Source: Nevskia soli
GTDB lineage: Bacteria > Pseudomonadota > Gammaproteobacteria > Nevskiales > Nevskiaceae
Direction: 5' to 3'
NCBI GenBank assembly: GCA_026224805.1
Contig: JAMFRN010000061.1
Span: forward strand, 1 to 45,821
DNA length: 45,821 bases
The notes beneath the pieces are model-generated. The model was given only the letters and a program-made list of their open reading frames with translations, was not told the DNA's origin and did not search any database. The first letter of the stretch is position 1. The number at the start of each line of letters is the position of its first letter. The position numbers were made by a program, and so were the translations under genes. Shown piece by piece: positions 38,765-45,821 of this stretch.

Positions 38765-39721
38765 ATGGATGAATTCGCGCTCATCCGCAAGCATTTCCAG
38801 CCGCTCGTTCCCGGTTCATCCGATGTCGTGCTAGGAATCGGCGACGACTGCGCCCTGCTGGCGCCGCCGGCGGGCGAGGAACTCGCAATCACCACCGACA
38901 CCCTGGTGGCCGGACGCCACTTCGACCTGAAAGCGCGGCCCGAGGATATCGGCTGGAAGTCGCTGGCGGTCAGCCTCTCCGATCTGGCGGCGATGGGCGC
39001 GCGGCCGCGCTGGTTCGTGCTGGCGCTGACCCTGGAGCAGCCTGAAGAGGCCTGGCTGGCGGCGTTCGCGCAGGGGCTCAAGGCGCAGGCGGCTGCTGCC
39101 GGCATCGCCCTGGTGGGCGGCGACACCACGCGCGGCCCGCTGTCCGTCACCATTACCGCCATGGGGACGCTGCCCGCCGGCAAGGCCATGCGGCGCAGCT
39201 GCGCCAAGCCCGACGACGTGGTCTGCGTCACCGGTACCCTGGGCGATGCGGCTCTGGCGCTTCAATTGGGCTTGGCCACGCAATGTGCGCGCTTCGATGC
39301 CGATCGCGAATACCTCAAATTGCGTCTGAACCGGCCAACCCCGCGCCTGGCGGCGGGCCACGACCTGCGCGGCCTGGCGCGCGCCGCCATCGACCTGTCG
39401 GATGGCTTGGCCGGCGACCTGCGGCACATCCTTGAAGCCAGCTGGGTCGGAGCCGAAGTGTGGGTGGATAAGCTGCCCAGATCCGAAGCATTTGAACGCC
39501 TTTCGCCTCCCGCGTCCCGCCTCCCGCTGCAGGCTGCCGGCGGCGACGACTACGAACTGTGCGTCTGCATTCCGCCGGAACGGGTGGCCGAGGCGCGCCG
39601 CAAGCTCGATGTGCCGCTGACCGAGATCGGCCGCATCACCCGCGAGCCCGGCCTGCGCTGGCTCGACGCCGGGGGCGGGCCGCTGGCGTTCGAGTTGCGC
39701 GGCTACAATCATTTTTCATAA
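38765..39721 (+). CDS. thiL: thiamine-monophosphate kinase with an inserted heptad tract
   Basis: Phosphorylates thiamine monophosphate to the diphosphate cofactor. 318 residues. Magnesium/ATP blocks: GIGDDCALL (about 24-32), TTDTLVAGRHF, LVGGDTTRGPLS, DLSDGLAGDLRH and GGDDYEL. Between helix SEAFER and GGDDYEL, residues about 245-254 ([10 protein letters not shown]) are encoded by four GC-rich heptads (39497-39524), the same family as before glyA. Relatives have a short variable link here, so the enzyme is probably still active. 123 bases separate it from nusB. Confidence 0.95.
   Translation: MDEFALIRKHFQPLVPGSSDVVLGIGDDCALLAPPAGEELAITTDTLVAGRHFDLKARPEDIGWKSLAVSLSDLAAMGARPRWFVLALTLEQPEEAWLAAFAQGLKAQAAAAGIALVGGDTTRGPLSVTITAMGTLPAGKAMRRSCAKPDDVVCVTGTLGDAALALQLGLATQCARFDADREYLKLRLNRPTPRLAAGHDLRGLARAAIDLSDGLAGDLRHILEASWVGAEVWVDKLPRSEAFERLSPPASRLPLQAAGGDDYELCVCIPPERVAEARRKLDVPLTEIGRITREPGLRWLDAGGGPLAFELRGYNHFS
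39497..39524 (+). repeat. four GC-rich heptads inside thiL
   Basis: CGCCTTT, CGCCTCC, CGCGTCC, CGCCTCC in tandem with a 7-base period, continuing as CGCTGCA. They match the right-arm units of the palindrome at 32839-32870. Here they are single-armed and in an open reading frame. Confidence 0.7.
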
Positions 39722-39757
39722 CAGCCTCCTGACCCTGGCTTGCCATGAGCGGTTTCC

Positions 39758-40567
39758 ATGAATGACGCTCCCATCGGAGTGTTCGACTCCGGCCTCGGCG
39801 GCATGTCCGTGTTGCGCGAAATGGTGCAGCGCCTGCCGCATGAGAATTTCGTCTACGTCGCCGACAGCGGCCATTGCCCCTATGGCGGCAAGTCGCAGCA
39901 GCAGATCATCGCGCGCACGGTGGCCATCACCGATTTCCTGCTCGGACGCGGCGCCAAGCTGATCGTCGTGGCCTGCAATACCGCCACCGTCGCCGCGGTG
40001 GAATACCTGCGAGCCAATTATTCCAACGGCTTCGTCGGCATGGAGCCGGCGGTGAAGCCGGCGGTGGCGCTGACCCGCAGCGGCGTGGTCGGCGTGCTGG
40101 CCACGGTGGCCACGCTGTCGGGCGAAAAGCTGCACAAGCTGATCGATCGTCATGCCGGCAGCGTGCGCATCATCACCCAGCCTTGCCCGGGTCTGCCGGA
40201 GCGGGTGGAGGCGGGCGAACTGGACAGCGCGGAGACGCGCATCCTGGTCGAGCGCTATACCGCGCCTCTGCTCGCCGGCGGCGCCGACGTGATGGTGCTG
40301 GGCAGCACCCACTATCCCTTCCTGCGGCCGCTGATCCAGCAGGTGGTCGGCGGCGAAGTGAAGCTGCTCGACACCGGCGCGGCGGTGGCGCGGCGGGTGG
40401 AAGGCGTGCTGGCCGGTAACGGCGGCGCCGGCGGCGAGGATCTGCGGGCAGACCGTGTCGGGCGGGGCGGGGTGGAGTGGTTCAGCAGCGGCGCCCCGCA
40501 GCATATGCAGACCATCGGCTCACGGCTGTGGGGCCTGCCGATCGTTGCCTCGGCCCTGCCCAATTAA
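39758..40567 (+). CDS. murI: glutamate racemase family protein with Cys-to-Ser at the second catalytic site
   Basis: Glutamate racemase makes D-Glu for peptidoglycan using two cysteines. 269 residues. FDSGLGG (8-14 region) and ACNTAT with Cys73 are intact, but the second block, normally LGCTHYP, reads LGSTHYPFL with Ser183 (codon AGC, one base from TGC). The rest (VYVADSGHCPYG, LLDTGAAVARRV) looks normal. Racemisation may be slowed or one-sided, or another racemase may supply D-Glu. It sits between thiL and pgpA, which are usually adjacent, suggesting insertion of this gene. Confidence 0.88.
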   Translation: MNDAPIGVFDSGLGGMSVLREMVQRLPHENFVYVADSGHCPYGGKSQQQIIARTVAITDFLLGRGAKLIVVACNTATVAAVEYLRANYSNGFVGMEPAVKPAVALTRSGVVGVLATVATLSGEKLHKLIDRHAGSVRIITQPCPGLPERVEAGELDSAETRILVERYTAPLLAGGADVMVLGSTHYPFLRPLIQQVVGGEVKLLDTGAAVARRVEGVLAGNGGAGGEDLRADRVGRGGVEWFSSGAPQHMQTIGSRLWGLPIVASALPN

Positions 40568-40582
40568 CCATTCAAGACATCC

Positions 40583-41125
40583 ATGAGCGAACCGAAGCGG
40601 GACAAGAACTCGATCCAGATTCCGGCCGCGACCGTGCTGCGCTCGCCGGTGCATCTGCTGGCTTTCTGGTTTGGATCGGGTCTTTCGCCCAAGGCGCCCG
40701 GCACGGCCGGCACGGTGGCGGCGGTGCCGCTGTGGCTGCTGTTGCAGCCGCTGAACCTGTCCCTTCCGGCCTATCTGGCTTTGCTGGCCGTGCTGTTCGT
40801 ATGCGGCTGCTGGATTTGCGGCGAGAGCGCGCGGCAGCTGGGCGTGCACGATTATGGCGGCATCGTGTTCGATGAGGTGGTCGGCCTGCTGATCACCTGC
40901 ATCCCGCTGCTGCCGGCCTTGGGCTGGGTCAGCGATGTCGGCCCGGGCCGCTGGTGGTGGCTGCTGGCGGCTTTTGCACTGTTCCGCTTGTTCGACGTGT
41001 GGAAGCCTTGGCCGATCGCCTGGATCGATCGCCGCGTCGGTGGGGGCATCGGCATCATGGTCGACGATGTGCTCGCGGCCGTGTACGCCGCGCTGATCCT
41101 GGCCGTGGCCACGCACTACATCTGA
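40583..41125 (+). CDS. pgpA: phosphatidylglycerophosphatase A
   Basis: Dephosphorylates phosphatidylglycerol phosphate at the inner membrane. 180 residues. FGSGLSPKAPGTAGTVAA (about 30-47), DYGGIVFDEVVG (about 90-101) and FRLFDVWKPWPI (about 134-145) are the family motifs; four hydrophobic segments. Start ATG 40583 is 15 bases after murI. It ends the nusB-thiL-(murI)-pgpA group. An AT-rich 120-base spacer follows. Confidence 0.95.
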   Translation: MSEPKRDKNSIQIPAATVLRSPVHLLAFWFGSGLSPKAPGTAGTVAAVPLWLLLQPLNLSLPAYLALLAVLFVCGCWICGESARQLGVHDYGGIVFDEVVGLLITCIPLLPALGWVSDVGPGRWWWLLAAFALFRLFDVWKPWPIAWIDRRVGGGIGIMVDDVLAAVYAALILAVATHYI

Positions 41126-41247
41126 TCGATATACGATCGTTGTAGTAATAGATATTGTTCTGGCGTGCCAACGGTGCTTGAGGCAAGCTAGAGGCCGCAC
41201 CATCTTGGCGTGACTCAGCGTCAAGATCCAATCAGGATTTGAAGAAT

Positions 41248-43059
41248 ATGGCCAATCCAAAGAAAACCGTGCGCATCGGCTGCGCCTCCGCCTTCTGGGG
41301 GGACACGAACACCGCCGCGGCGCAATTGGTGCATAAGGGTAACATTGATTACTTGGTTTTCGACTACCTGGCCGAGATCACCATGTCGATCCTCGCCGCC
41401 AAGCGCATGCGCGATCCCAACGATGGCTACGCCACCGATTTCGTCGAGCATGTGATGGCGCCGCTGCTGGGCGAGATCCAGTCGCGCGGCATCAAGGTGG
41501 TGGCCAATGCCGGCGGCGTCAATCCGCTGGCCTGCAAGAAGGCGCTGGAGGAAGTCGCCGCCAAGGCCGGCGTGGCGATCAAGGTCGGCGTGGTGTTGGG
41601 CGACGACCTGCTGCCGCGCAAGAAGGAATTCACCGATTGCACCGAGCTGGATAGCGGCAAGCCGATGCCGCCGACCCTGGTGTCGATGAATGCCTATCTC
41701 GGCGCCATTCCCATCGCCCGCGCGCTGGATGCGGGCGCCGACATCGTTATCACCGGGCGCTGCGTCGATTCCGCCGTGGTGCTCGGCCCGCTGATGCATG
41801 AGTTCGGCTGGCGCGAGGACGAATACGACAAGCTCGCCGCCGGCTCGGTGGCCGGCCACATCATCGAGTGCGGTGCGCAATGCACCGGCGGCAACTTCAC
41901 CGACTGGGAGCTGGTGCGGGAGGGTTATGCCGACATGGGCTTCCCCATTGTCGAAGTCGAACCGAGCGGAGAATTCATCGTCACCAAGCCGGAAGGCACC
42001 GGTGGCCTCGTGTCTGTGCACTCGGTGCTGGAGCAGATGCTGTACGAGATCGGCGATCCGCGCGCCTACCTACTGCCCGACGTGGTTTGCGATTTCACCG
42101 GGGTGAAGCTGGAGCAGGCGGGGGACAACCGCGTGCGCATCACCGGCGCGCGGGGTTATCCGCCCACCGCGTCCTACAAGGTCAGTGCCACCTATCCGGC
42201 CGGCATGCGCTGTGCCGCCCTGTTCATGATCGGCGGCATCGACGCCGCCAAAAAAGGCCGCGCTTCGGCCAGCGCCGTGGTGGAGAAGGTGCGCCGCCAG
42301 CTGCTCGAAGCCAAATTGGGCGATTTCACCGGCGTGGACATCCACTGCATCGGTGCCGAGGAGACCTACGGGCCGCATGCGCGCGCCGCCGCGGCCGCGA
42401 TGCGCGAGGTGGTGGTGAAGATCGCCGTGCATCACCCCAATCCCAAGGCGCTGAAGCTATTTGCCCGCGAGATCGTGCAGGCCGCCACGGCGATGGCGCC
42501 GGGCTTCACCGGCTATTTCGGCGGCGGCCGGCCCGAGCCGAACATGATCCCGCGCCTGTTCTCCACCCTGGTGCCGAAAAGCCAGGTGGGCATCGAAGCC
42601 GTGGTCGGCGAGCAGCGCTTTGTGGTGACGGTGCCGGCGCAGGGCGGCTTTGTGCCGCCGCCGGCGGAAGCCGAGGAGTTGCCGGCGCTGTCGCAGCAGG
42701 ATGCCGTCACCGTGCCGCTGATCAAGCTGGCCGTGGCCCGCTCCGGCGACAAGGGCGATCATTCCAACATTGGCGTCGCCGCCCGCCGGGCGGACTATCT
42801 GCCGTACATCCGGGCCGCGCTGAGCACCGCCAACGTGCGGAAATACTTCGCCCATGTCCTGGCCGGTGGCGAGCAGGGGCGGGTGGAGCGCTGGGAGCTG
42901 CCGGCCAGCCTGAGCCTCAATTTCCTGCTGTACAACGCCCTGGGCAGCGGCGGCGCCGCCTCGCTGCGCACCGACCCGCAGGGCAAGGCCTTTGCGCAGA
43001 TGCTGCTCGACTACCCGGTGCCAGTGAGTAGGGCTTTGGCCGATTTTTTGGACAATTAG
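41248..43059 (+). CDS. AtuA-like acyclic-terpene/isovalerate utilisation family protein (DUF1446)
   Basis: 603 residues. Residues about 8-450 are the AtuA/DUF1446 domain (VRIGCASAFWGDTNTAA, VVANAGGVNPLACKKALEE, ITGRCVDSAVVLGPLMHEFGW in part, ECGAQCTGGNFTDW). About 490-595 is the AtuA-like ferredoxin-fold domain (KLAVARSGDKGDHSNIGVAAR). atuA belongs to the citronellol/leucine-type degradation cluster of Pseudomonas, though the protein's own reaction is unknown. Start ATG 41248 is favoured over TTG 41239. Genes for ETF-QO and ETF beta follow, fitting acyl-CoA dehydrogenase-dependent catabolism (inference). Confidence 0.88.
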   Translation: MANPKKTVRIGCASAFWGDTNTAAAQLVHKGNIDYLVFDYLAEITMSILAAKRMRDPNDGYATDFVEHVMAPLLGEIQSRGIKVVANAGGVNPLACKKALEEVAAKAGVAIKVGVVLGDDLLPRKKEFTDCTELDSGKPMPPTLVSMNAYLGAIPIARALDAGADIVITGRCVDSAVVLGPLMHEFGWREDEYDKLAAGSVAGHIIECGAQCTGGNFTDWELVREGYADMGFPIVEVEPSGEFIVTKPEGTGGLVSVHSVLEQMLYEIGDPRAYLLPDVVCDFTGVKLEQAGDNRVRITGARGYPPTASYKVSATYPAGMRCAALFMIGGIDAAKKGRASASAVVEKVRRQLLEAKLGDFTGVDIHCIGAEETYGPHARAAAAAMREVVVKIAVHHPNPKALKLFAREIVQAATAMAPGFTGYFGGGRPEPNMIPRLFSTLVPKSQVGIEAVVGEQRFVVTVPAQGGFVPPPAEAEELPALSQQDAVTVPLIKLAVARSGDKGDHSNIGVAARRADYLPYIRAALSTANVRKYFAHVLAGGEQGRVERWELPASLSLNFLLYNALGSGGAASLRTDPQGKAFAQMLLDYPVPVSRALADFLDN

Positions 43060-43164
43060 CGCCCTTCGGCCAGTCGCCAAAAGCGCCCGAGACGGTAAAA
43101 TAGGGAATTACACCCGTCCAAAACCGCCTAGGCGCCACTGCGCACCGATCCGAGAGCACTAAAA

Positions 43165-44826
43165 ATGAGCGTTGAACGCGATGTAATGGAGTACGACGTC
43201 CTCGTCGTCGGCGCCGGCCCCGCCGGCCTGGCCGCCGCCTGCCGCCTCAAGCAGAAGGCCGCCGAGGCGGGCAAGGAGATCTCGGTCTGCCTGGTGGAGA
43301 AGGGCTCCGAGGTCGGCGCTCATATCCTCTCCGGCGCGGTATTCGAGCCGCGTGCGCTCAACGAGCTGTTCCCCAACTGGAAGGAACTGGGCGCGCCGCT
43401 GAATACCCCGGTGAAGCGCGACGAGGTGTGGTTCTTCACCAGCCCGGAGAAGGGTATCAAGACCCCCGGGCCGTTCGTGCCGCACACGATGCACAACGAT
43501 GGCAACTACGTCATCTCCCTGGGCAACCTGTGCCGCTGGCTGGCGCAGCAGGCGGAAGGGCTGGGCGTGGAGATCTATCCGGGCTTCGCCGCCCAGGAAA
43601 TCCTCATCGACGAGAAGAACGTCGTGCGCGGCGTGCAGATCGGCGACATGGGCGTCGATCACAACGGCAAGCACAAGGAAGGCGTCTACACCCCGGGCAT
43701 CGAGCTGCGCGCCAAGTACACCCTGTTTTCGGAAGGCTGCCGCGGCCACCTCGGCAAGCGCCTGCTCAAGCATTACAAGCTGGACGAGAAATCCGATGCG
43801 CAGCACTACGGCATCGGCCTGAAGGAACTGTGGACCATCGACCCGGCCAAGCATGAGCAGGGCCTGGTCATCCATGGCACCGGCTGGCCGCTCAACAGCG
43901 CCAATCCGGGCGGCTTCTTCCTGTACCACCTGGAAAACAACCAGGTCTACGTCGGCCTGATTGTCGATCTGGCCTACAGCAATCCTTACCTGTCGCCGTT
44001 CGATGAATTCCAGCGCATCAAGCACCATCCGGTGCTGAAGAAGTTTCTGGAAGGTGGCAAGCGCGTCTCCTACGGCGCCCGCGCCATCACCAAGGGCGGC
44101 TTCAACGCCCTGCCGAAAATGGTCTTCCCGGGCGGCGCCCTGATGGGCTGCGACCTGGGCACCCTGAACTATTCCAAGATCAAGGGCAGCCATTCGGCGA
44201 TGAAGTGCGGCATGCTGGCTGCCGAAGCCGCGGCCGAAGCGCTGCTGGCCGGCGGCGAGGGCGGCGACGAGCTCAACAGCTATACCGAGAAGTTCGAGGC
44301 CAGCTGGCTGCGCGACGAGCTGCATCGCGACCGCAATTTCGGTCCGGCGATGCACAAGTTCGGCATCCTGTTCGGTGCGGCCTTCAACTACGTCGACCAG
44401 AATTTCTTCCGCGGCAAGAGCCCGATCACCCTGCGCGACAACACGCCCGACTACACCACGCTGAAGCCGGCGGCGCAGAGCAAGAAGATCGAGTATCCGA
44501 AGCCGGACGGCGTGATCAGCTTCGACAAGCTGTCCTCGGTGTTCATCTCCAGCACCAATCACGAGGAGGACCAGCCGGTCCACCTCAAGCTGGCCGACCC
44601 GAGCATCCCGATCGGCAAGAACCTACCGCTGTACGACGAGCCGGCGCAGCGCTACTGCCCGGCGGGCGTCTATGAAGTGATCGCGGCGCCCGACGGCGCC
44701 AAGAAATTCCAGATCAACGCGCAGAACTGCGTGCACTGCAAGACCTGCGACATCAAGGATCCGGCCCAGAACATCACCTGGGTGGCGCCGGAAGGTTCCG
44801 GCGGCCCCAATTATCCAAACATGTAA
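43165..44826 (+). CDS. electron transfer flavoprotein-ubiquinone oxidoreductase
   Basis: Passes electrons from reduced ETF to ubiquinone at the membrane; FAD and one [4Fe-4S]. 553 residues. FAD site VVGAGPAGLAAACRLKQ (about 14-30); GAHILSGAVFEPRALNEL; ubiquinone-binding region GALMGCDLGTLNYSKIKGSH in part; cluster ligands Cys498 (RYCPAG) and Cys522, Cys525, Cys528 (CVHCKTC). A TAAAAT lies at 43096-43101. The strong dyad downstream separates it from the carbonic anhydrase gene. Works with EtfAB, whose beta gene begins at 45726. Confidence 0.97.
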   Translation: MSVERDVMEYDVLVVGAGPAGLAAACRLKQKAAEAGKEISVCLVEKGSEVGAHILSGAVFEPRALNELFPNWKELGAPLNTPVKRDEVWFFTSPEKGIKTPGPFVPHTMHNDGNYVISLGNLCRWLAQQAEGLGVEIYPGFAAQEILIDEKNVVRGVQIGDMGVDHNGKHKEGVYTPGIELRAKYTLFSEGCRGHLGKRLLKHYKLDEKSDAQHYGIGLKELWTIDPAKHEQGLVIHGTGWPLNSANPGGFFLYHLENNQVYVGLIVDLAYSNPYLSPFDEFQRIKHHPVLKKFLEGGKRVSYGARAITKGGFNALPKMVFPGGALMGCDLGTLNYSKIKGSHSAMKCGMLAAEAAAEALLAGGEGGDELNSYTEKFEASWLRDELHRDRNFGPAMHKFGILFGAAFNYVDQNFFRGKSPITLRDNTPDYTTLKPAAQSKKIEYPKPDGVISFDKLSSVFISSTNHEEDQPVHLKLADPSIPIGKNLPLYDEPAQRYCPAGVYEVIAAPDGAKKFQINAQNCVHCKTCDIKDPAQNITWVAPEGSGGPNYPNM

Positions 44827-44859
44827 CCCGAACAAGTCATCCGAACATGTAGGCTGTAG

Positions 44860-44891
44860 GGCAGGGGATCGACCAAGGCCGATCCCCTGCC
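44860..44891 (+). terminator. hairpin after ETF-QO
   Basis: Perfect 12-bp stem GGCAGGGGATCG / CGATCCCCTGCC with an 8-base loop, 33 bases past the stop. No T-run follows, so termination is likely but not certain. Confidence 0.55.
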
Positions 44892-44955
44892 GCGCCCCTC
44901 GTAGGCCGCGGCATACCGCCCGAACCATCTACTCATTCCGAGAACCCGAAACCCA

Positions 44956-45609
44956 GTGCCGCCTCTCGATCACCTGCTGCAAAGAAACCGCTCCTGGGCC
45001 TTGCGCACCGAGGTCGAGCGTCCCGGCTTTTTTGCCGCGCTGGCCAAGCAGCAGTCGCCGGAATACCTGTGGATCGGCTGCGCCGACAGCCGCGTGCCGG
45101 CCAATGAGATCATCGACCTGCCGCCGGGCGAGGTGTTCGTCCATCGCAATATCGCCAACGTGGTGGCGCACAGCGATCTGAATTGCCTCACCGTGCTGCA
45201 GTTCGCGGTGGACATTCTGCGGGTCAAACACATCATCGTCGTCGGGCACTACGGCTGCAGCGGCGTGCATGCCGCGCTGGAGCGCAAGCGCGTGGGCTTG
45301 GCCGACAACTGGCTGCAGCACGTGCGCGATGTCGCCCATGATCACCGCCACGAGCTTTCCGCGATCGCGCACGACGAACACCGCGCCGACCGCCTGTGCG
45401 AGCTGAACGCCATTGAGCAGGCCAGCAATGTGTGCGAGACCACCATCGTGCGCGACGCGTGGCTGCGCGGGCAGGAGCTGTACGTGCACGCCTGGGTCTA
45501 CGGCCTCAAGGACGGCCGGGTGCGCGATCTAGACTTTTGCGTCGGTAGTGCGGCAGAGTTCACCCGGCGTCGTGAAAACGGCAGCAGCCGCAAGGTATCG
45601 AAGGGCTAG
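44956..45609 (+). CDS. can: beta-carbonic anhydrase
   Basis: Zinc enzyme interconverting CO2 and bicarbonate in the cytoplasm. 217 residues from GTG 44956; close to E. coli Can in length and sequence. Zinc ligands Cys42, His98 and Cys101, with the Asp44/Arg46 pair (CADSRVP) that gates activity in type II beta enzymes; VVGHYGCSGV and ELNAIEQASNV follow. It lies between ETF-QO and etfB, an unusual guest in that group. A weak stem then TTTTTT follows the stop. Confidence 0.95.
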   Translation: MPPLDHLLQRNRSWALRTEVERPGFFAALAKQQSPEYLWIGCADSRVPANEIIDLPPGEVFVHRNIANVVAHSDLNCLTVLQFAVDILRVKHIIVVGHYGCSGVHAALERKRVGLADNWLQHVRDVAHDHRHELSAIAHDEHRADRLCELNAIEQASNVCETTIVRDAWLRGQELYVHAWVYGLKDGRVRDLDFCVGSAAEFTRRRENGSSRKVSKG

Positions 45610-45620
45610 CTTTTTTAAAT

Positions 45621-45710
45621 GTCCGGGCATGAACACCCGGTTGCATAGACAGGATAACGTCTCCATTGAACAGTCCAGGCATGGAGCCTGGTCGCTTAGA
45701 CAGGATGTCT
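45621..45710 (+). promoter_or_regulatory. duplicated two-hairpin leader element before etfB
   Basis: Unit 1 (45621-45662): stem CCGGG/CCCGG, then AGAC/GTCT with loop AGGATAAC. Unit 2 (45673-45710): stem CCAGGC/GCCTGG with loop ATGGA, then AGACA/TGTCT with triloop GGA. The two units share GTCC-GGCATG, a 6-base linker and AGACAGGAT. Stem bases differ but stay paired, evidence of a conserved RNA. A third GGA is in the etfB ribosome binding site (45720-45722). Candidate CsrA/RsmA target or an unnamed RNA motif. Confidence 0.55.
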
Positions 45711-45725
45711 ACTACGAGAGGAAGC

Positions 45726-45821
45726 ATGAAAGCATTGGTCAGCGTCAAACGCGTGGTGGACTACAACGTCCGCATCCAGGTCAAGGCAGACGGTAGCGGC
45801 GTCGTAACGGAGGGCGTGAAA
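45726..45821 (+). CDS. etfB: electron transfer flavoprotein beta subunit (N-terminal fragment)
   Basis: The first 32 codons only; the window ends inside the gene. [20 protein letters not shown] is the canonical EtfB/FixA N-terminus (pseudomonads have [20 protein letters not shown]). Start ATG 45726 has AGAGGA upstream. With EtfA it collects electrons from acyl-CoA dehydrogenases and hands them to the ETF-QO encoded 900 bases upstream. Expression may be shaped by the leader element. Confidence 0.93.
   Translation, partial: MKALVSVKRVVDYNVRIQVKADGSGVVTEGVK

Overview
This window is chromosomal DNA of a high-GC gammaproteobacterium. The order efp-recA-recX-alaS-lysC-csrA-tRNA-Ser-tRNA-Arg and the cluster glyA-nrdR-ribD-ribE-ribBX-ribH-nusB-thiL-pgpA are typical of that class. 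The protein style (TonB receptor type, DUF1446 AtuA-like protein, DUF2459 lipoprotein) suggests the Nevskiales/Xanthomonadales/Solimonadaceae neighbourhood; that placement is inference.

Layout. 1-2118 (-): 5' two thirds of aceE, divergent from a LysR regulator (2248-3192), followed by a DUF2459 lipoprotein. 3877-4883: three small envelope genes; the 65-residue one has a LexA-like box over its promoter. 4963-5156 (-): tRNA-Glu and tRNA-Ala with promoter and terminator. 5348-12157: efp, recA, recX, alaS, lysC, csrA, tRNA-Ser(GCT), tRNA-Arg(ACG).

12158-18128 is accessory. A two-gene operon (SNF2-family ATPase plus an unrecognised helical partner) lies between the intact tRNA-Arg and a degraded copy of its 3' end (39-nt direct repeat, 33 identical). 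An FAD oxidoreductase follows, and then a 34-nt copy of the tRNA-Ser 3' end (33 identical). This is the best candidate here for an undescribed system. 18418-27024 is patchy: an amidase, a lower-GC gene-poor stretch, a TonB-dependent receptor, a possible IS21-type end, a small secreted protein, a TPR protein and a sorbosone-dehydrogenase-like protein.

27096-41125 is housekeeping: fmdB-like, DUF502, aspS, an Ig-like lipoprotein, nadA, glyA, nrdR, the riboflavin genes, nusB, thiL, murI and pgpA. Seven-base repeats folded as long palindromes flank glyA, and a short run of the same family lies inside thiL. 41248-45821: an AtuA-like protein, ETF-ubiquinone oxidoreductase, beta-carbonic anhydrase and the start of the ETF beta subunit, whose leader carries a duplicated two-hairpin element with GGA loops.

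How it works together: aceE feeds acetyl-CoA into central metabolism. The recA/recX block gives recombination. The rib cluster makes flavins, which ETF-QO, EtfB and the FAD oxidoreductase use. CsrA, encoded here, could act on GGA-loop hairpins seen before etfB and nrdR (inference). All calls come from reading the sequence; no database search was run.
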